From Marinifilum fragile JCM 15579 (lineage in GTDB: Bacteria > Bacteroidota > Bacteroidia > Bacteroidales > Marinifilaceae), in the NCBI RefSeq assembly GCF_001310955.1, contig NZ_BAZX01000003.1:62001-126000 (forward strand): a stretch of DNA of 64,000 nucleotides. The letters are read 5' to 3'. Position numbers and translations under genes: made by a program. A model generated the notes under the pieces. That model did not search any database, was not told the origin of the DNA, and saw only the letters and a program-made list of their open reading frames with translations. Position 1 is the stretch's first letter; every line of letters starts with the position of its first letter. Below, one piece after another: positions 60,686 through 64,000 of this stretch.

Positions 60686-62095
60686 TTATTTAGTAGTCTG
60701 ATCAATAATCAACTTAATCGCTCTCTGGCAAGCCGGACAAAACTGATTGTGACGGGTAAACATGATACAGTTGGCAGCAGAGCGATACAAACCTTTCGAT
60801 TTGTACTGAGCACCTTCAAAAGCACCCACTTTGCCACTGTGTTCCATATTCGATAGCAGTTCTGTATCCCACTCGCGCTTCTTGATGAAGAAGTCTTCCA
60901 TTACCTTTTCTTCTACCTTGGCCTTGCGCATTTCTACACGCTTTTTCTGCACCTCGATACTGTGCTTGTCGTACTTTTCCTTTTCCCAAGGCGTAGGAAT
61001 TGGAGTGCCTGGCGTTACAATGTCTTTCCACTTGATGGTTTCAGGATCGGCATTGGCAGTAACGTTTAGTTCCCAAGGCTCCAGGTGTGCAGCATCCATT
61101 TCGTAAGCCGTAGCCGATGTGTAATACTCATCTGCCAAATCGGCAAAGTGATGACCAAATTCGTGAACAAACAAATACTCCTGGAAAGCATTGTCAACCG
61201 CAGCAGTGATGTACAGGTTGTAGATACCGCCACCACCATAAATCGAATCGTTCATAAGAATTGCTGTAAACTCGTAAGGAACAGCCGCCGAAGCATCTCT
61301 AATGGTTTTGTTGTCGTAACCCAAAGCGTAGCGTTCCGAATCGAAAGCACCATAGGTAACCGATAGAGCCGAGCGAGTATGAATGTCCTGATGAGGATGG
61401 TTTACACCAGAATCAGGAGAAGGAGTTTCTACCGCTCTAATCGAGAATTTATTTTTGTACTTGGCAAAAGGCTCAGTGCTTAAAAGAACCTCAGCAAAAC
61501 GTTCCGCATCTTTCTTGAACTTCGGCATGTCTTCCTTTGCATATCCTTCGCCCAAAACTACAATATCCACTTGATTTTCAGGATTTCCATTTACCACGAT
61601 ATCGTGAGTGGTGTAATGATTTTTCACCTCGCCACGGAACGATCGATGATGTTCAGGATTTACCATATAGGTCCAAACCAGATCAAAACCATTCTTGATA
61701 TTTCTTTTCAGGATCGTCAATTCCACCTCTTGCTTAGGCCAAGGGAAACGTACCGATTCGTGGAATGATCCCCATTCCTTTTCAGCCTCAGGAGTAGTTT
61801 CCCACTCGCCGTAAATGCTCGAGAAACCTCGTGAGTATAGCAATTTGCCAGTTTTAGGATCTTTAATCTCGAAGAAGTACTTGCCCAGGTTCAGTTCATC
61901 CAGCAAGGCAGTTTTACTTCCGGCCCACTCGCCATCGTTCACCATTTGGTCGAAAGCAAAGTGTTCTTCGTTGGCATTACCAATATGATTGTAATCCAAA
62001 CGCATGGTAGCGTTCGTAAAATACTCAGCATATTGTGCTTGTGCTGCAAAGGTGATGCTCACCAATAGCAAAGCAAATGCAGTAAGTTTTTTCAT
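60686..62095 (-). CDS. Secreted M64-family zinc metallopeptidase, paralog 2
   Basis: 469 residues with a Sec signal (AAQA-QYAEYF). Same order as the copy at 4497: N-terminal beta domain, VDIVVLGEGYAKEDM start of the catalytic part, and HEFGHHFADLADEYY with HEFGH at 311-315. Between the zinc site and the C-terminal cysteines (NCIMFTRHNQFCPACQRA) it carries an extra charged helical insert of about 40 residues (EVQKKRVEMRKAKVEEKVME). The two paralogs share the C-terminal FCPxC pattern. Single gene with its own terminator. Confidence 0.88.
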   Translation of the reverse strand: MKKLTAFALLLVSITFAAQAQYAEYFTNATMRLDYNHIGNANEEHFAFDQMVNDGEWAGSKTALLDELNLGKYFFEIKDPKTGKLLYSRGFSSIYGEWETTPEAEKEWGSFHESVRFPWPKQEVELTILKRNIKNGFDLVWTYMVNPEHHRSFRGEVKNHYTTHDIVVNGNPENQVDIVVLGEGYAKEDMPKFKKDAERFAEVLLSTEPFAKYKNKFSIRAVETPSPDSGVNHPHQDIHTRSALSVTYGAFDSERYALGYDNKTIRDASAAVPYEFTAILMNDSIYGGGGIYNLYITAAVDNAFQEYLFVHEFGHHFADLADEYYTSATAYEMDAAHLEPWELNVTANADPETIKWKDIVTPGTPIPTPWEKEKYDKHSIEVQKKRVEMRKAKVEEKVMEDFFIKKREWDTELLSNMEHSGKVGAFEGAQYKSKGLYRSAANCIMFTRHNQFCPACQRAIKLIIDQTTK

Positions 62096-62191
62096 GATAT
62101 CTAGTTTTTGTTAGTGTTTATTTTCACGCACAAGATAAAGAATATCGCTGATAGGAAAGATGTTGAATGTCATGAATGGGAAAAATCTGTT

Positions 62192-62224
62192 ACTTGCCAA
62201 GCATCTTTGCGATGCTAAGCAAGT
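62192..62224. repeat. REP-like palindrome, copy 2
   Basis: Arms acttgccaagcatc (62192-62205) and gatgctaagcaagt (62211-62224), two mismatches, core agcatctttgcgatgct, the same as the core at 17810 except for one base. Confidence 0.6.
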
Positions 62225-62258
62225 TTATGCTGTTGAGACTCTAAAAAAACACCTATGC

Positions 62259-62675
62259 TCAATCCCAGCCAAGTTGTTGCAGACTGATATAATCATTCCA
62301 AATCTTGGTCATGTGTTTTATCTTGTCTTTTTCGAATTCCATGTGATAAACATAGTCAGCAGCAACCTTTTTTCCTGTTGGAGGAAAAGGTCCTCCCGGT
62401 CCGGTTTGCGTGCCATGAAATACAGCAAAGGCTGCCACGGAATTGGTGCTTTCGTCTGCAGCAAAGAATTTTAACTCGTAACGACCATCGGGGATGGGGG
62501 TGAAAAGATCTTTCATCCATTCGCAATAGGCTTCAAGACTTTTAATTTCGGACAAAGCTGCCGTTTGAGAAGAGAAAGTGGCTGTTGGATGACAGAACTC
62601 GCTGCACTTTTCCCAGCCTTTACCTGTTTCGCAAGCTTCAAAAAAATGCTTGGCGTAATTGATATTTGTACTCAT
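62259..62675 (-). CDS. SnoaL-like (NTF2-fold) protein
   Basis: 138 residues, no signal. The cone-shaped NTF2 fold is suggested by the N-terminal helices (YAKHFFEACETGKGW), CHPTATFSSQTAAL, SLEAYCEWMKDLFTPIPDGRYEL and VYHMEFEKDKIKHMTKIWND, typical of SnoaL-like polyketide cyclase or ester cyclase families. The actual reaction cannot be told. No biosynthetic neighbours; alone between two intergenic regions. Confidence 0.75.
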   Translation of the reverse strand: MSTNINYAKHFFEACETGKGWEKCSEFCHPTATFSSQTAALSEIKSLEAYCEWMKDLFTPIPDGRYELKFFAADESTNSVAAFAVFHGTQTGPGGPFPPTGKKVAADYVYHMEFEKDKIKHMTKIWNDYISLQQLGWD

Positions 62676-63028
62676 ATGCTACCTCCTATTTTGATTACGG
62701 ATTCATCCGTACAGTTGATTATTGCAAAGGGAATAGATCATCCACCAGTATTACAGTGCATCATCTTAATTGGCAAGATCGATTGGGCAATCCAATTGCC
62801 AATATAAATTTTGGGGTAGCAAATAATTTGGGGGCTAAGCTCGAATGGTATCCCATTTGTTTTCATGCGAGCAAACTAAAGCTCAATTTACTGCAATTTA
62901 TTTACTTGGGAAAAGAAAATTGAATGCAGGCCAATCTAAATTGTTTTTGGAATGGGGGGCGTTTGGCAGTTTGTGTTGAGGGAACAAAGTCATTTGCCTT
63001 AAGCCTTGAAAAGGCGCAAGCACTAGAG

Positions 63029-63105
63029 TAGGGCAGCGCCCTACTTATCAAGTAAATTAATGCAAAGCCCTGAATGGGCGCAAGCTTACGCCCCTTCAGG
63101 GCTTT
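63029..63105. repeat. Pair of REP-like hairpins
   Basis: gtagggc/gccctac (63029-63046) and the longer aaagccctgaatgggcg (63064-63080) with cgccccttcagggcttt (63089-63105), one mismatch. Upstream, about 63000-63025, agccttgaaaaggcgcaagc resembles the left part of the second hairpin (agccctgaatgggcgcaagc), suggesting diverged copies. No protein-coding gene is seen in 62676-63384. Confidence 0.6.
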
Positions 63106-63191
63106 GGGGTTTTATACAATTGCGATCAAATAAATTAAAGAGAAGAACTTCCCTGCTATCCAAAGCAATAAATAGCCAAAATCAAAAACTT

Positions 63192-63306
63192 AGTATACTA
63201 AGTGTCCAAGAAGAAGCATACTAAGTCTCCGACCAGAAGCATACTTAGTGTCGGACCACAAGTATACTAAGTTTCGGACAAGAAGCCTACTAAGTTTTGT
63301 AAGAAG
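63192..63306. repeat. 23-bp tandem repeat, five units
   Basis: Five consecutive 23-base units begin at 63192, 63215, 63238, 63261 and 63284, consensus agyatactaagtntcngac followed by maga. A very worn sixth unit may follow to 63329. The first unit overlaps a perfect 16-base palindrome, acttagtatactaagt (63189-63204). No spacer differences like a CRISPR array; the units are direct neighbours. Not coding in any convincing frame. Confidence 0.8.
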
Positions 63307-63328
63307 GCCATTCTAAGCATATCAGGCA

Positions 63329-63366
63329 TAAAAAAACTCCCCGAAAAAAGAGCTTCGGAGAGTTTC
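63329..63366 (-). terminator. Terminator of the HU-like gene
   Basis: Arms aaactccccgaa (63334-63345) and ttcggagagttt (63354-63365), one mismatch, with a T-run on the minus strand. Confidence 0.8.
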
Positions 63367-63384
63367 CTGAGAAAATGGGAGAGA

Positions 63385-64000
63385 TTAGTCTACGGTTAAT
63401 TCATAGTCTAATTGTCCAGTACGTAGGGTTTTCCCTTCCAAATAAGTACGAATCTCTAAACTGTACTTGCCAGCGGTTAAACCATCGGGAATGGTAAAGA
63501 TCAGTTCAGATGGCATGTTGCGCATGTAGGTGGTTACCTTGTGCTCGGTATTGTCGGCTGCAATAAAGAACAAACCTTCCTCGGCAATGTCCTTGTTCAA
63601 TTTTAGCTTGGAACCTTTCACAATACCACCCTTGCCAGGGGTAATCTTTTCATTTTTGCTGGCAGTTTCCGAATCCTCGAATCCATCAATTTTAGGTAGC
63701 ACGTCCGAAGCAGTTATTTTCTTCAGCTTCACTTCCTGTGTTAAATTCCTGAAATTGACGCCTGGAGTAAAGTTCAGATTGACTTTGTGATACTCCGGAT
63801 CGAAGTCCATATGGTCAGCATCAAAAACACCTGCAATACTTAAACGAATGTTACACATGGGTGTAATAACGTTGTTGCCTGCCAATAGCTCTTCGTGAAT
63901 CTGTTCGAACACAGCATTTACAGCCAAGGTGGCATCAACTTCGTTTAAGGAAGAGTGGCGTTTTACAGCTCTGGAAACAATGGCTTCCAATTCGGAAGTT
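63385..64000 (-). CDS. HU-like DNA-binding protein with DUF4469-type C-terminus, partial
   Basis: At least 204 residues, running past the right edge: the frame stays open to 64000 (…TSELEAIVSRAVKR), so the TTG at 63990 is not the true start. The N-terminal part (VSRAVKRHSSLNEVDATLAVNAVFEQIHEELLAGNNV) is the HU/IHF-like variant common in Bacteroidota, and about residues 105-201 form an Ig-like DUF4469 domain (KGSKLKLNKDIAEEGLFFIA, SELIFTIPDGLTAGKYSLEIRT). Likely a nucleoid-associated or chromatin accessory protein. Confidence 0.82.
   Translation of the reverse strand, partial: TSELEAIVSRAVKRHSSLNEVDATLAVNAVFEQIHEELLAGNNVITPMCNIRLSIAGVFDADHMDFDPEYHKVNLNFTPGVNFRNLTQEVKLKKITASDVLPKIDGFEDSETASKNEKITPGKGGIVKGSKLKLNKDIAEEGLFFIAADNTEHKVTTYMRNMPSELIFTIPDGLTAGKYSLEIRTYLEGKTLRTGQLDYELTVD

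Noticed and set aside
62160-62474. Plus-strand 104-codon gene
   Set aside because: Overlaps the well-supported SnoaL-like gene on the opposite strand and a REP-like palindrome.
63192-63306. CRISPR array
   Set aside because: Units are contiguous 23-mers with no unique spacers between them and no cas genes nearby.

Overview
The window is low-GC chromosomal DNA from a Bacteroidota bacterium. The evidence is a SusC/SusD pair, a one-protein hybrid two-component regulator (HTCS), many lipoproteins with a Cys box, DUF3127 and HU/DUF4469-type proteins, and start codons mostly without a Shine-Dalgarno sequence. Gene content resembles free-living or marine Marinilabiliales-type organisms; that placement is inference. 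Both edges cut genes: a reductive-dehalogenase-like protein on the left and an HU-like DNA-binding protein on the right. I saw no rRNA, tRNA, insertion sequence, integrase or CRISPR array.

Positions 1-23.2 kb are mostly core genes. In order they are: a FabH-like ketosynthase; an MscS / PQ-loop / chalcone-isomerase-like operon; an M64 peptidase; an ECF sigma factor with a membrane partner; DUF3127; a cyclophilin and two FKBP isomerases; mnmD; a MATE pump; dinB; a 5'-nucleotidase split over two genes; a CDF metal transporter; an EamA permease; an S24 repressor divergent from an aldehyde dehydrogenase; a LacI regulator; rlmN; and a ferredoxin-NADP-reductase-like flavoprotein. A DUF4097 protein follows at 23.3 kb.

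Positions 24.7-34.9 kb form an amino-sugar catabolic locus: ROK repressor, NDP-sugar pyrophosphorylase, FucP-type permease, NahK-like 1-kinase, NagB::PIG-L fusion, ROK sugar kinase and GH20 hexosaminidase. Positions 35.2-42.0 kb hold an HTCS, a tetraheme NapC/NirT cytochrome fused to an FGE-sulfatase (SUMF1) domain, and a Tat-exported Gfo/Idh/MocA oxidoreductase whose start overlaps the cytochrome gene. Positions 42.7-59.9 kb are a polysaccharide-utilization locus: discoidin lipoprotein, SusC, SusD, two DUF5077-DUF3472 lipoproteins, a metzincin peptidase with a discoidin domain, GH109, GH2 and GalE. GH20, GH109, GH2, GalE and NahK together suggest use of a glycan or glycoprotein containing GalNAc/GlcNAc and galactose, taken up by SusCD and sensed by the HTCS.

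Positions 59.9-64 kb have a second M64 peptidase, a SnoaL-like protein, a cluster of REP-like palindromes and a 23-bp tandem repeat.

Seven otherwise conserved genes (MATE, metallophosphatase, EamA, rlmN, Gfo/Idh, a DUF3472 lipoprotein, galE) carry one- or two-base frameshifts, nearly all explained by a missing base, and the susC start looks damaged too. Because rlmN and galE are among them, consensus or assembly error is the likeliest cause, and these genes are probably intact in the organism.
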